From the NCBI GenBank assembly GCA_016841825.1, contig JAENYK010000015.1:23729-87728 (forward strand): DNA of 64,000 nt, read 5' to 3'. Positions 1 to 8,748 of the stretch are shown piece by piece. Numbering within the stretch: the first letter of the stretch is position 1; each line of letters begins with the position of its first letter. A program made the position numbers and the translations under genes. The stretch comes from Halothermothrix sp. GTDB taxonomy: Bacteria > Bacillota > Halanaerobiia > DY22613. The notes below the pieces were generated by a model. The model was not told the DNA's origin, did no database searches, and was given only the letters and a program-made list of their open reading frames with translations.

Positions 1-1855
1 CAGGTCCTACCGTCCAGACGTTTTCGATCAGAATATAATCATCAGGATGATGAATCTTATCATATATAATATCTCTGCCGTTACTATCTTCAACGACAAC
101 CTGAATTTTCTGTTCATATGGTCCCCCAGGAACCCGTATATTCACCCGGAAAGATTGAACTTCAAGGTTATTGGGATTTTTGAGTCCAGTACTAACAACC
201 AGATTAATCGGCGTACCTTCTGAAACCTGTTTTCCTGCCTCTGGTTCCTGCTTTGCGACCAAATCAGCCGGAAAACGATTCGTCTCCTCTTCAGTGACAT
301 CACCAATGACAAAATTAGCTTCTGTTATCCGCTGCTCAGCCTCCTGACGCGACAGTCCTACCAGAGCAGGTATTGTCCCCATCACTGGTTCAGGTCCCTT
401 GCTCAAAACAATATTAACTGCTGTGCCACTCTTTACCGATTCATTTGCAAGTGGATCCTGGGTGATAACTTGATCTTTTGGGATCTTGGTTGTAAACTCA
501 TATTTAGTATCACCTCTGGTTAAATCAGCCTCATTTAAGGCTACATTAACCTGACGCATATCTTTACCTATTAGGTCAGGAACAATAGTCATCGTCGCCC
601 CTTTGCTCAAGGTCAACATGATGATTCGATTCTTTTTAACTCCTTTGCCAGGCTCTATATCTTGACTCACCACATGCCCTTCAGCCACAGTAGGACTAGA
701 AACCTTCAGATCATTAAAACTAATCCTTAAACCTTTTTCTCTGGCTAATTGGGACGCATCCTCTTCACTCAAATTAACAAAGTTAGGTACTTCAACTACC
801 GGGACTTTGGTATAGCGGTTTAACCCCCATAGAAAAGCAACTCCCAATAGTGAAAAAACAACAACCATTATCGTTAAATACTTAATTAACTGTATGGCTA
901 CACTCTTGCCAGTTCCATCCTCTTTGACCTCTTTACTGGCAGCAGATTCTTTGATTCGTTGATCCTTAACTCGGGGTAAGACCTGAGTTTTATCACTATC
1001 AACATAACTCTCACTAGTCTCATTCTTTTTGACAAAAGTTTTCTCCATCTCCTGAAGAGCAGCCAACATCTCAGAAGCATCAGTATAACGCTTTTCTGGA
1101 TCTTTTGCCAGAGCTTTCATAACCAGCTTATCAATTCGTTTTGGCAGTTTATCATTCAACTGGCTTGGCGGCAGAGGTTCTTCATTAATATGTTTTAATG
1201 CTACAGTAATTGGACTATCTCCTCTAAAAGGAACCTGTCCAGTTAACATCTCATATAAGACAACTCCTAAAGAATAAAGATCGGAACTGGCATTAATGGT
1301 TCCACCTCTGGCCTGTTCTGGAGAAAAATAGTGAGCAGTACCGATTACTGTCTCAGTCTGGGCCAGCGTTGCAGAATTCACAGCCCGGGCGATTCCAAAA
1401 TCTGTTACTTTAACACCATTCTCCGGGGTAATCAAGATATTATGCGGTTTAATATCACAATGGATAATATTATTCCGATGAGCCACAACCAGTGCTTCGC
1501 AAATCTGGATAGCAATATTTAAAGCCTTTTCTGGTGCTAATATCCCAGATTTTTCAATCATCTCTTTTAAATTTTCTCCCTGAATATTCTCCATAACCAG
1601 ATAATGAATATCTCCATCCTGCCCAATATCGTAAATGTTAACAACATTAGGATGGGATAAACGGGCAACAGCTTTAGCTTCCCGATGGAATCTATTGACA
1701 AAATCTTTATCTGAGACCAGCTGAGGACGCAAAATCTTCAAAGCAACCCAACGATCCAAAATCTGGTCTTTAGACTTATATACCAGAGCCATGCCACCTT
1801 CTCCCAGTATTTCGGTTAACTCATAACGTTCATTCAAAACCTTCCCAATCATCAT
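1..1855 (-). CDS. prkC: PASTA-domain Ser/Thr protein kinase PrkC, C-terminus beyond the window
   Basis: Membrane eukaryotic-type Ser/Thr kinase that senses muropeptide or cell-wall state and phosphorylates cytoplasmic targets. The reading frame is open to base 1, so the 3' end is missing. The protein begins MMIGKVLNERYE. A glycine-rich loop (LGEGGMA), VALK lysine, catalytic HCDIKPHN loop, DFG and SPEQ segments are present. The catalytic loop has HCD instead of the commoner HRD. A single membrane helix (about YLTIMVVVFSLLG) is followed by three PASTA repeats with VPDL- or IPAL-type starts, then a unique extracellular tail running off the edge. AAGGTGGT precedes the ATG (two adjacent ATGs, 1853-1855 and 1850-1852). 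The partner phosphatase gene ends 22 bp upstream, the usual kinase/phosphatase pair. Confidence 0.95.
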   Translation of the reverse strand, partial: MMIGKVLNERYELTEILGEGGMALVYKSKDQILDRWVALKILRPQLVSDKDFVNRFHREAKAVARLSHPNVVNIYDIGQDGDIHYLVMENIQGENLKEMIEKSGILAPEKALNIAIQICEALVVAHRNNIIHCDIKPHNILITPENGVKVTDFGIARAVNSATLAQTETVIGTAHYFSPEQARGGTINASSDLYSLGVVLYEMLTGQVPFRGDSPITVALKHINEEPLPPSQLNDKLPKRIDKLVMKALAKDPEKRYTDASEMLAALQEMEKTFVKKNETSESYVDSDKTQVLPRVKDQRIKESAASKEVKEDGTGKSVAIQLIKYLTIMVVVFSLLGVAFLWGLNRYTKVPVVEVPNFVNLSEEDASQLAREKGLRISFNDLKVSSPTVAEGHVVSQDIEPGKGVKKNRIIMLTLSKGATMTIVPDLIGKDMRQVNVALNEADLTRGDTKYEFTTKIPKDQVITQDPLANESVKSGTAVNIVLSKGPEPVMGTIPALVGLSRQEAEQRITEANFVIGDVTEEETNRFPADLVAKQEPEAGKQVSEGTPINLVVSTGLKNPNNLEVQSFRVNIRVPGGPYEQKIQVVVEDSNGRDIIYDKIHHPDDYILIENVWTVGP

Positions 1856-1877
1856 CTATCACCACCTTAATCAGTTC

Positions 1878-2588
1878 CTATGAGCCCGGTTTAATCAGAA
1901 TTAGTGTTATATTATCCAGCCCGCCTTTTGCATTCGCAATCTCAACCATCACATTAACTTTTTCCTGTAATGAACCTTCAGCATCCAAAATATTTTCCAT
2001 ATCCTCATTAGTTAACATATTACTTAAACCATCAGTACATAAAAGTATTATATCAGACCTCTCCAGTGAAAAGCAATTAATTTCGATCTTTAAATCACTT
2101 TCAATACCCAATGCCTGTAATAGTAGATTTTTTTGCGGATGATGATAGGCTTCTTCTGGTGTAATCTGTTCCGCTCTCACTAATTCGTTCACCAGAGAAT
2201 GGTCTGTAGTAAGTTGTAACAGTTCATGATTGCGATATAAATAAGCTCGACTATCACCCACATGCCCTATATATAACAGCTTATCTCTAATTATAGCAGC
2301 AGTCAAGGTTGTTCCCATTCCCCGACATGCTTCATCAGCAAGCTGTTTTTCAAGGATGTTCTGATTGGCAAAGAGAATCATATCATTCAACAATTGACTA
2401 ATATCCTCTGTTTGACTGATAAATTCTCTAACTGATTTAATTGCTAATGCACTGGCTACCTCACCAGCCTTATGTCCTCCCATACCATCAGCAACCGCAA
2501 AAATCGGTAAGCCCTCTTCGATGATGAGATAACTATCTTGATTGATCTTTCTCACCATACCTGCATCACTCTTAAATCCATACTCCAT
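1878..2588 (-). CDS. prpC: PP2C-family Ser/Thr phosphatase
   Basis: Metal-dependent PPM phosphatase that reverses PrkC phosphorylation. At 236 residues it is full length for the bacterial PrpC/Stp family. Motifs in order: NQDSY near residue 17, VADGMGGHKAG, GHVGDSRAY, LLCTDGLSNML and a C-terminal GGLDNIT, which together supply the metal-binding aspartates. No transmembrane segment is present, so it is cytosolic. GAGGTGG stands 6 bases before the ATG. It lies between the FHA gene and prkC in one leftward run and is presumably co-transcribed with both. Confidence 0.95.
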   Translation of the reverse strand: MEYGFKSDAGMVRKINQDSYLIIEEGLPIFAVADGMGGHKAGEVASALAIKSVREFISQTEDISQLLNDMILFANQNILEKQLADEACRGMGTTLTAAIIRDKLLYIGHVGDSRAYLYRNHELLQLTTDHSLVNELVRAEQITPEEAYHHPQKNLLLQALGIESDLKIEINCFSLERSDIILLCTDGLSNMLTNEDMENILDAEGSLQEKVNVMVEIANAKGGLDNITLILIKPGS

Positions 2589-2599
2589 CTAAAACCACC

Positions 2600-3334
2600 T
2601 CATTTTAAACGAAATTTCAACAGGGTAGACCCAATCTGTATCTCATCATCAGACTTTAAACGAAAAGACTTTACCTGTCTTCCATTTACAGCTACCCCAT
2701 TAGTGCTCTTCAGGTCAGCAATTCGCCAATATCTCCTGCAAATAATTCTAGCATGATATCTTGAAACATTGGTGTCATTTAATACCACCTGGTTGTCCTC
2801 TCTTCTACCTATGGTAATCACCGATCCCTGAAGAATAAATATCTTTCCTTTATCAGGGCCTTCTATAACCTCTAAATTTGGTTCTGTATCTACCTTATTC
2901 TTGAAAACAAGAGTTGTATCATGTTCTCTGGTCAAAGAAAAGTCAGGTTTATCAAAGACCATAGTATTATCACTAACACTCTCAACCTCTCTCTGCACAT
3001 TATGCAAAATAGGTATCACTTTAAAACGATTTATTTTCAAACCATTAGCAGATGACTCATCCTGAACTTCAAACTTTACCTCTGGTTCTGATAATAGATG
3101 ATATCCTTTCACATCTGCATAGTTAACAATAAACTCTGTAATCTCTTTTACCATTGAGGACTTATATGGTTCAATCTGTATCATCTCTTTATTTGATACC
3201 ATTACCTCAAAACGGGCAGGTACATAAATTTTGAAGAGACTTTCTGTTTTTGAAGAATCCATTAATTTACCTATTTTTTTAGCAACAAGTTGAGGTTTAA
3301 TTCCCTTCCGGCCTAATAAATCCCACAAAACCAT
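2600..3334 (-). CDS. FhaA-like protein: DUF3662 domain plus FHA domain
   Basis: A 244-residue cytosolic protein. The N-terminal half (about 1-110) matches the DUF3662/FhaA N-terminal style, with VPARFEVMVSNKE and a C-terminal helix. A low-complexity linker follows, then a forkhead-associated phosphothreonine-binding domain at about 165-244, with ITIGRREDNQVVL, the core VSRYHARI and LKSTNGVAVNG. It probably binds phosphorylated PrkC or PrkC substrates; this is inferred from the domain and from the phosphatase and kinase genes just downstream. Its ATG shares one base with the rlmN stop (TGATG), which suggests translational coupling. Confidence 0.88.
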   Translation of the reverse strand: MVLWDLLGRKGIKPQLVAKKIGKLMDSSKTESLFKIYVPARFEVMVSNKEMIQIEPYKSSMVKEITEFIVNYADVKGYHLLSEPEVKFEVQDESSANGLKINRFKVIPILHNVQREVESVSDNTMVFDKPDFSLTREHDTTLVFKNKVDTEPNLEVIEGPDKGKIFILQGSVITIGRREDNQVVLNDTNVSRYHARIICRRYWRIADLKSTNGVAVNGRQVKSFRLKSDDEIQIGSTLLKFRLK

Positions 3335-4377
3335 CAGGATTTCACCTCCTCATTGCGTCTTCTGAGCTGCCCACAGGCTGCATCTATATCTGTACCCCTT
3401 TCTTCCCTGATTGAGACTTCAATACCATTATTACTAATAATCTCCATAAACCCCTGGAGATTAACTCCGGACGGTCTGCCAAATTCAAACCCCTCTACTG
3501 GATTAATAGGTATCAAATTAACATGGCACAACAGACCTTTAATTAATCTGACCAACTGTTCTGCATGTTCGGGTAAATCATTCACTCCTGCTATCACTGC
3601 ATATTCAAAGGTTATTCGCCTCCTGGTAATCTTTGTATATTCACTACAGGCACTAATTAATTCTACCAGCGGATATTTTCGATTGATTGGCATCAACTGA
3701 TTTCGTAGTGCATCATTAGGTGCATGTAGAGAAATAGCCAATACCAACTGCAAATCTTCTTTTGACAGTTGTCGAATCTGAGGTACAATTCCACAGGTAG
3801 AAAGGGTTATTTTTCTAATACCAATATTAGTTCCCAGTGGATCATTCAACAATCGGATAGCTTTAATAACTGAATCATAATTTAATAGTGGTTCTCCCAT
3901 ACCCATCAAAACTACATTGGTTATCCGAACACTCAAATCTCGCTGAACAGCATAAACCTGCTCGACAATCTCTGCAGGAGTAAGATTTCTGATAAATCCT
4001 CCAATGGCAGTAGCACAAAAGGAACATCCCATCCCACAGCCAACTTGACTCGAAATGCAGATACTCTGTCTTCCATCAGCATAAGGTAGATAAACACTCT
4101 CGATAGTCTGCCCATCTTCCAACTGAAAAAGATATTTGATAGTTCCGTCTTTTGCCTGATGACGGGTTACCGTGTCCAGAGTAGTAATATGTGAACTCTG
4201 CTCAAGTTTAGTCTGTAAATTATGAGAGAGATTACGCATATCAGCAAAAGTTATTACATTTTTATCATGAAGCCATTTAAATATCTGAGTAGCCCGAAAA
4301 CCTTTCTCTTGAAGCTCTGTAGTCAAAAATTCCTTCAATTCATCTACATTTTTGGATTTGACATCTATTTTCCCCAT
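3334..4377 (-). CDS. rlmN: 23S rRNA (adenine2503-C2)-methyltransferase RlmN
   Basis: Radical SAM enzyme that methylates A2503 of 23S rRNA (and A37 of some tRNAs) at C2. The protein has 347 residues. The [4Fe-4S] motif CGMGCSFC uses C114, C118 and C121. The two further cysteines of the RlmN mechanism are visible at about C107 (QSICISS) and C335 (DIDAACGQLRRR). GMGEPLLNYD is the SAM-binding GGE-type motif. The start is preceded by AAAGGA. It sits between rsmB and the FHA gene and overlaps the latter by one base. Confidence 0.96.
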   Translation of the reverse strand: MGKIDVKSKNVDELKEFLTTELQEKGFRATQIFKWLHDKNVITFADMRNLSHNLQTKLEQSSHITTLDTVTRHQAKDGTIKYLFQLEDGQTIESVYLPYADGRQSICISSQVGCGMGCSFCATAIGGFIRNLTPAEIVEQVYAVQRDLSVRITNVVLMGMGEPLLNYDSVIKAIRLLNDPLGTNIGIRKITLSTCGIVPQIRQLSKEDLQLVLAISLHAPNDALRNQLMPINRKYPLVELISACSEYTKITRRRITFEYAVIAGVNDLPEHAEQLVRLIKGLLCHVNLIPINPVEGFEFGRPSGVNLQGFMEIISNNGIEVSIREERGTDIDAACGQLRRRNEEVKS

Positions 4378-4415
4378 TAATCCAAAATCCTTTCTATGGC
4401 ATCTGGCTATACCGT

Positions 4416-5774
4416 TTAGTCTAGTTTGCGTAATGCAGCAATGAAAAATCCTTCAGTCTCACTGATATGTGGTAAAAATTCCAGATATGGTGTGTTGAGT
4501 CCATTCTCTTGCCAGATTTCCCGCTCTTCTACGGGTAAGCAAGGACGCAAATCCAAAAGCTCAACATTCCCCCACTCTAACAAATCTTCAATAATTCCTC
4601 TGTTCTCTTCTTCAATCAAAGTGCAGGTACTATAAACCATTATTCCGCCTGGTTTAAGCCAGGATAAACCTGTTCGGGCAAGAGTTTTCTGCAATTTGAC
4701 CAATTCTGTAATCTCTTGCGGTGTTTTGAACCATCGAATCTCGGGTTTTTGTGCTAAAAGACCAAAACCAGAACAAGGTGCATCTAACAGAACTCTATCA
4801 AATTGGCCTTCTGCAAAATCAAGAATGCTAGCATCAGCACAGATCGTTTTAACATTGGTCACCCCTAATCTTTGACAAAGACCATCAATCAACGCAATCT
4901 TATGGTCATGAATATCAATTGCCATAATCTCTCCCTGATTCTCCATCAGAGCTGCCAGATGAGTGAGTTTACCACCTGGAGCAGCACACAGGTCAACCAC
5001 TTTCATCTCAGGTTGAGGATTCAAAGCGTGCGCAACTAGCATCGAAGCCTGCCCCTGTACAGTAAACAGACCATTTTTAAACTCTGCTAATTCAGTAAAT
5101 CCACTAGCATTCTCTAACAATAGACCTTCATACGGGTAAGGAAGCAAATATACATCTAACCCATAATTTTCAGATAGAGCATCTGCTAAAGTAGCAGGAT
5201 TGGTCTTCAAAGTATTAGTTCTGACAATCAAGTCAGGAATTTGATTATTTGCGTTACATAATTCCATAGTCTCCTCTATTCCAAAACGTTTAATCCACAG
5301 TTCAACTAACCATTCTGGATGAGAATAGTAAGAGCTAATATATTTAACAGGTTCGTTCTCTTTATCAGGGAAAGTAACTTCATCCAATCCACGATCTATA
5401 TTACGTAAAACTCCATTGACGAATTTTACAATTCCCTGATGATGATCCTGTTTAGCCAATTCAACAGTACTATGAACGGCTGCCCGTGAAGGAATTTTGT
5501 CTAAAAATTTAATCTGATAAACCCCCATACGTAAAAGATTCCTGACTTTGACATCCAATTCTTTGATTTGTCTACGGGAGAATTGATCAATAACATAATC
5601 AATGTGCCCTCTCATCCGTAAAACTCCATATACCAATTCAGTAACCAATCCTCGATCACGGGAATCTAAATTAGCTTTGTTAATTTCTTTATTCAAAGTT
5701 AAATTAGAGTATGCTTCTTCGCTATCTATTTTAGTTAATATTTGATACACTATTTGGCGAGCTTTGTCTTTCAT
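4416..5774 (-). CDS. rsmB: 16S rRNA (cytosine967-C5)-methyltransferase RsmB
   Basis: SAM-dependent RNA m5C methyltransferase. An N-terminal NusB-like RNA-binding domain (about 1-140) precedes a Rossmann-fold methyltransferase domain with VVDLCAAPGGKLTHL for SAM binding, LLDAPCSGFG, and YSTCTL carrying the catalytic cysteine. I place the start at the ATG at 5774 rather than the TTG one codon upstream, because AGGAGG lies 6 bases ahead of it. That gives 452 residues, normal for the family. Part of the fmt-to-prkC gene run conserved in many Bacillota. Confidence 0.95.
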   Translation of the reverse strand: MKDKARQIVYQILTKIDSEEAYSNLTLNKEINKANLDSRDRGLVTELVYGVLRMRGHIDYVIDQFSRRQIKELDVKVRNLLRMGVYQIKFLDKIPSRAAVHSTVELAKQDHHQGIVKFVNGVLRNIDRGLDEVTFPDKENEPVKYISSYYSHPEWLVELWIKRFGIEETMELCNANNQIPDLIVRTNTLKTNPATLADALSENYGLDVYLLPYPYEGLLLENASGFTELAEFKNGLFTVQGQASMLVAHALNPQPEMKVVDLCAAPGGKLTHLAALMENQGEIMAIDIHDHKIALIDGLCQRLGVTNVKTICADASILDFAEGQFDRVLLDAPCSGFGLLAQKPEIRWFKTPQEITELVKLQKTLARTGLSWLKPGGIMVYSTCTLIEEENRGIIEDLLEWGNVELLDLRPCLPVEEREIWQENGLNTPYLEFLPHISETEGFFIAALRKLD

Positions 5775-5861
5775 CAAAAGCCTCCTAACATTACATTCGA
5801 CGTCATAATTGCATTATTTATCTGATTATAAAAATCCAAAAGAGATTAATATGCTGCCATA

Positions 5862-6560
5862 TTAATCTCTATCTCTCGACATTCCAAAAAGAGCCAGCAA
5901 TCTGATCAATTGACTAATCGCTGCCAGAGCTGCTGCTACGTAAGTTAAAGCCGCTGCATTTAAGACTTTACGCGAAGCCCCAATCTCATCTCTTGATAGA
6001 TATCCTCCACCTTCGAGGATAGCCAGTGCTCTAGAGCTAGCATTAAATTCAACCGGAAGAGTAACCAATTGAAAAAGCACTGCCCCAGCATAAAAAAGAA
6101 TACCTAAAAGTAAAAGTTGTGAACTACGAAAGAAGAAAAAACCAAAAAGTGCCAAAGGAAGTCCCCAGCGAGAACCAATATTGGCTATTGGAAAAATGGC
6201 GTTTCTAAACCCTAACGGTGCATAACTATCTGCATGTTGAATAGCATGCCCAGTCTCATGGGCAGCAACTCCCACAGAAGCCAGGGAACGTCCACTATAC
6301 ACTTCTGATGAAAGACGTACGACCTGATCTCTGGGATCGTAATGATCTGTCAAACGTCCACCGATTTTTTCCACTCTAACATTATGCAAACCTTTACTGT
6401 CCAAAATGCCCCGGGCAACCTGTTCACCAGTATACCCGTTTTTATTTGGAATCTGCAAATAATGATTAAAAGTTGACTGTACTTTAGCCTGTGCCCACAT
6501 CGCGATTAAAATTGCTGGAAGAACAATAATCATCGTTGGGTCAAAAAATGGAAAATACAT
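5862..6560 (-). CDS. Zn-dependent membrane protease, YugP family
   Basis: A 232-residue integral membrane protein with a neutral zinc metallopeptidase motif HETGH at residues 101-105. A first membrane helix (about 8-24) precedes the catalytic segment, and three or four hydrophobic helices follow in the C-terminal half. Substrates are unknown for this family. The stop of the DUF116 gene directly abuts this ATG (TAAATG), and the ribosome-binding GGGAGG lies inside the end of that upstream gene, so translation is probably coupled. The family is commonly found beside rsmB and fmt in Bacillota. Confidence 0.85.
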   Translation of the reverse strand: MYFPFFDPTMIIVLPAILIAMWAQAKVQSTFNHYLQIPNKNGYTGEQVARGILDSKGLHNVRVEKIGGRLTDHYDPRDQVVRLSSEVYSGRSLASVGVAAHETGHAIQHADSYAPLGFRNAIFPIANIGSRWGLPLALFGFFFFRSSQLLLLGILFYAGAVLFQLVTLPVEFNASSRALAILEGGGYLSRDEIGASRKVLNAAALTYVAAALAAISQLIRLLALFGMSRDRD

Positions 6561-7319
6561 TTACATATCCCTCCCAATAAATTTTAATATCGCCTTTTCA
6601 ACTTCATCCACATCAACTAATGTATTAATACAAGGTCCTTCTGGTCGAATATTGATCACACCTGTTACAGGTAAAGGATACGTATCCTGAATACCACTGG
6701 TCAGGTCCCGCTCACAGGCGACAGCAACAATTGCTTTAGGATGTAATTGTTGCACAACTTTACGGGCCAGGGTTCCCCCAGTAGCCACAGCCATATGACA
6801 TCCATACTTCTCCTTAAGATCTAATAGTTTATCGATAGGACACATACCACAACGCCGACAATTATCTATATCACTGGTAACTTTAAATTCACAGTTAAAA
6901 TTCTGAATACAATGAGGCAAAAGAATCAAAATATCTTGACCGTCAACTGTTATCTCTCTAATACCTACCAGATGGTTGGAAACTTTAATAAAAGCTTTTT
7001 GTAAATCTTCTTTTGAAAAACCTATAAACTGCCCAAAATATAAGGTCAAAGGAAATAAATATTCAACAGCCAATCGGGTAAACATGATCAACCAGGGTAT
7101 AGGTTTTTCCAGAACCAGAGTAAGCACAACACTACCGAATCCAATGGCAAAAGTTAAAAGAATCAACGAAACCAATAGTGCCAGCACAGTCAAAACTACC
7201 CGGGTAATTGAAGTAATTCCTACAACCTGTAAATACCAGATCGCTCCTGCTATAACACTTAAACCAGTCAATGCTAAAAACAGGATAACCACAAAAAAAC
7301 GTTCTTCTCTATTTTGCAT
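6561..7319 (-). CDS. DUF116 family membrane protein
   Basis: About 252 residues. Two N-terminal membrane helices (VVILFLALTGLSVIAGAIWYL and a valine/leucine-rich second one) and a third hydrophobic stretch precede a cytosolic domain rich in conserved cysteines: LPHCIQNFNCEFK, CRRCGMCPIDKLLDL, VACERDL and GPCIN. The cysteine spacing suggests metal or Fe-S binding, as expected for DUF116; the function is unknown. A GTG-initiated start at 7334 is possible, but the ATG at 7319 has an AGGTGA about 11 bases ahead and reads MQNREERFF. It overlaps the end of fmt by 11 bp. Confidence 0.82.
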   Translation of the reverse strand: MQNREERFFVVILFLALTGLSVIAGAIWYLQVVGITSITRVVLTVLALLVSLILLTFAIGFGSVVLTLVLEKPIPWLIMFTRLAVEYLFPLTLYFGQFIGFSKEDLQKAFIKVSNHLVGIREITVDGQDILILLPHCIQNFNCEFKVTSDIDNCRRCGMCPIDKLLDLKEKYGCHMAVATGGTLARKVVQQLHPKAIVAVACERDLTSGIQDTYPLPVTGVINIRPEGPCINTLVDVDEVEKAILKFIGRDM

Positions 7320-8253
7320 CTCCAAACACTTCACCTTTTTTGATTTCGTGTCCGTTCAAAAAAGCGCTGGTCTTCATCCGTTTGGAGTTAGCTGGCTGAA
7401 TCTCCAATAACCAGAGTCTGCCTTCACCAGTCTGTACCAGTACACCTTTTTTGGAATCTACTTCAATAATCTCACCTGGTTTACCACGATTAATCCGATC
7501 CGCAATCTCAGTTTGATAGACTTTAAAAAGATTCTTTTGATACCATGTATATGCACCAGGCCAGGGATTCATCCCCCGAATCAGATTATAAATCTCGCTG
7601 GCTTTTATCCCCCAGTCGATCTCACCATCTTCTTTCAAAATTTTTGAAGCATATGTGGCTTCTTCATGATTTTGTGGTGTTCGGGGAGCAGTACCTGCTT
7701 CAATTTGGGCCAAAGTCTGAATCAAAACCTTACTTCCAACTTCTGCAAGTAGATCATGAAGTTCACCCACTGTCATCTGTGGGTTAATCTCCACCTCTTC
7801 TTTCAAAATCATATCTCCAGTGTCCCACCCTTTATCCATATACATTGTAGTAATTCCAGTTTTAGTTTCACCATTTATAATGACTCTATGTATCGGACCA
7901 GCCCCACGATAATAGGGTAACAAAGAGCCATGCACATTTATACAGCCAGATGGTGTTAGCTGCAATAATTCTTCTTTCAATAGCTGTCCGTAAGCAACCA
8001 CAATAATTGCATCCAGATTCATCTCTCTTAATAATTGCACAAATTCTGGATTATTAACATTTTTGGGTTGAAATACAGGCAGATTAGCCTCTATAGCCAG
8101 TTCTTTAACAGGAGTATAGCCAACCTTCTGTCCGCGCCCTCTGGCTCTATCAGGTTGAGTTATCACTCCCTGAACCTCTACAAAATCTGCATTTACCAGA
8201 CCTTTCAGGCAGGTGGCTGCAAACTCTGGTGTTCCCATAAATACTACCCGCAT
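7309..8253 (-). CDS. fmt: Methionyl-tRNA formyltransferase
   Basis: Transfers a formyl group from 10-formyltetrahydrofolate to initiator Met-tRNA. The 314 residues start MRVVFMGTPEFA, the usual N-terminus. The catalytic region includes INVHGSLLPYYRGAGPI and a following GDTKTG-like segment (GETKTGITTMYMDKGWDTGDM). The C-terminal OB-like tRNA-binding domain is present (about 205-314). GGAGGTGG precedes the ATG. It lies directly after def, and the two act at opposite ends of the same formyl-methionine cycle. Confidence 0.96.
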   Translation of the reverse strand: MRVVFMGTPEFAATCLKGLVNADFVEVQGVITQPDRARGRGQKVGYTPVKELAIEANLPVFQPKNVNNPEFVQLLREMNLDAIIVVAYGQLLKEELLQLTPSGCINVHGSLLPYYRGAGPIHRVIINGETKTGITTMYMDKGWDTGDMILKEEVEINPQMTVGELHDLLAEVGSKVLIQTLAQIEAGTAPRTPQNHEEATYASKILKEDGEIDWGIKASEIYNLIRGMNPWPGAYTWYQKNLFKVYQTEIADRINRGKPGEIIEVDSKKGVLVQTGEGRLWLLEIQPANSKRMKTSAFLNGHEIKKGEVFGDAK

Positions 8254-8276
8254 ATTTCCACCTCCGTTACGAGCTA

Positions 8277-8726
8277 TTACTCTTTTTTGTGATAAATTTT
8301 GTCAGTAAAAAGTACTCCATTCAGATGATCAATCTCATGCTGTAAAGCCCGTGCTAACATAGCTTCTCCGATAACCTCGACAACTTGACCTTCTGCGTTA
8401 AGACCCTTTACTTTAACCCAATCAGCCCGATTTACCAAATATCTCTCACCAGGTATACTCAAACATCCTTCTTCACCAATCTGAGTACCTCTTTGCTCAA
8501 TGATAACAGGGTTAATCAACTCAAAAGAATCTCCATCAACATCAATTACAATAATCTGCTGAGAGACTCCCACCTGGGGAGCTGCTAACCCCGCTCCAGG
8601 AGCATCGTACATTGTGTCAAACATATCCTGAATCAAATTTTTAGTCTTGTCAGTAATTTTTTTTACTTCTTTTGCTTTCATTCTTAATACTGGATCCCCT
8701 ACTTTTCTAATATCTCGTATCGCCAT
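8277..8726 (-). CDS. def: Peptide deformylase
   Basis: Metalloenzyme that removes the N-formyl group from nascent proteins. It has 149 residues from the ATG at 8726 (MAIRDIRKVGDPVLR), chosen because GGAGGTGTT stands ahead of it and it matches the normal family start; a longer in-frame opening upstream lacks support. The three signature motifs are GAGLAAPQVG, EGCLSIPG (metal Cys) and HEIDHLNG (metal His pair and catalytic Glu). The protein is short, with no long C-terminal extension. It is co-oriented with priA upstream and fmt downstream. Confidence 0.96.
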   Translation of the reverse strand: MAIRDIRKVGDPVLRMKAKEVKKITDKTKNLIQDMFDTMYDAPGAGLAAPQVGVSQQIIVIDVDGDSFELINPVIIEQRGTQIGEEGCLSIPGERYLVNRADWVKVKGLNAEGQVVEVIGEAMLARALQHEIDHLNGVLFTDKIYHKKE

Positions 8727-8748
8727 AATACAACACCTCCAAAATTTA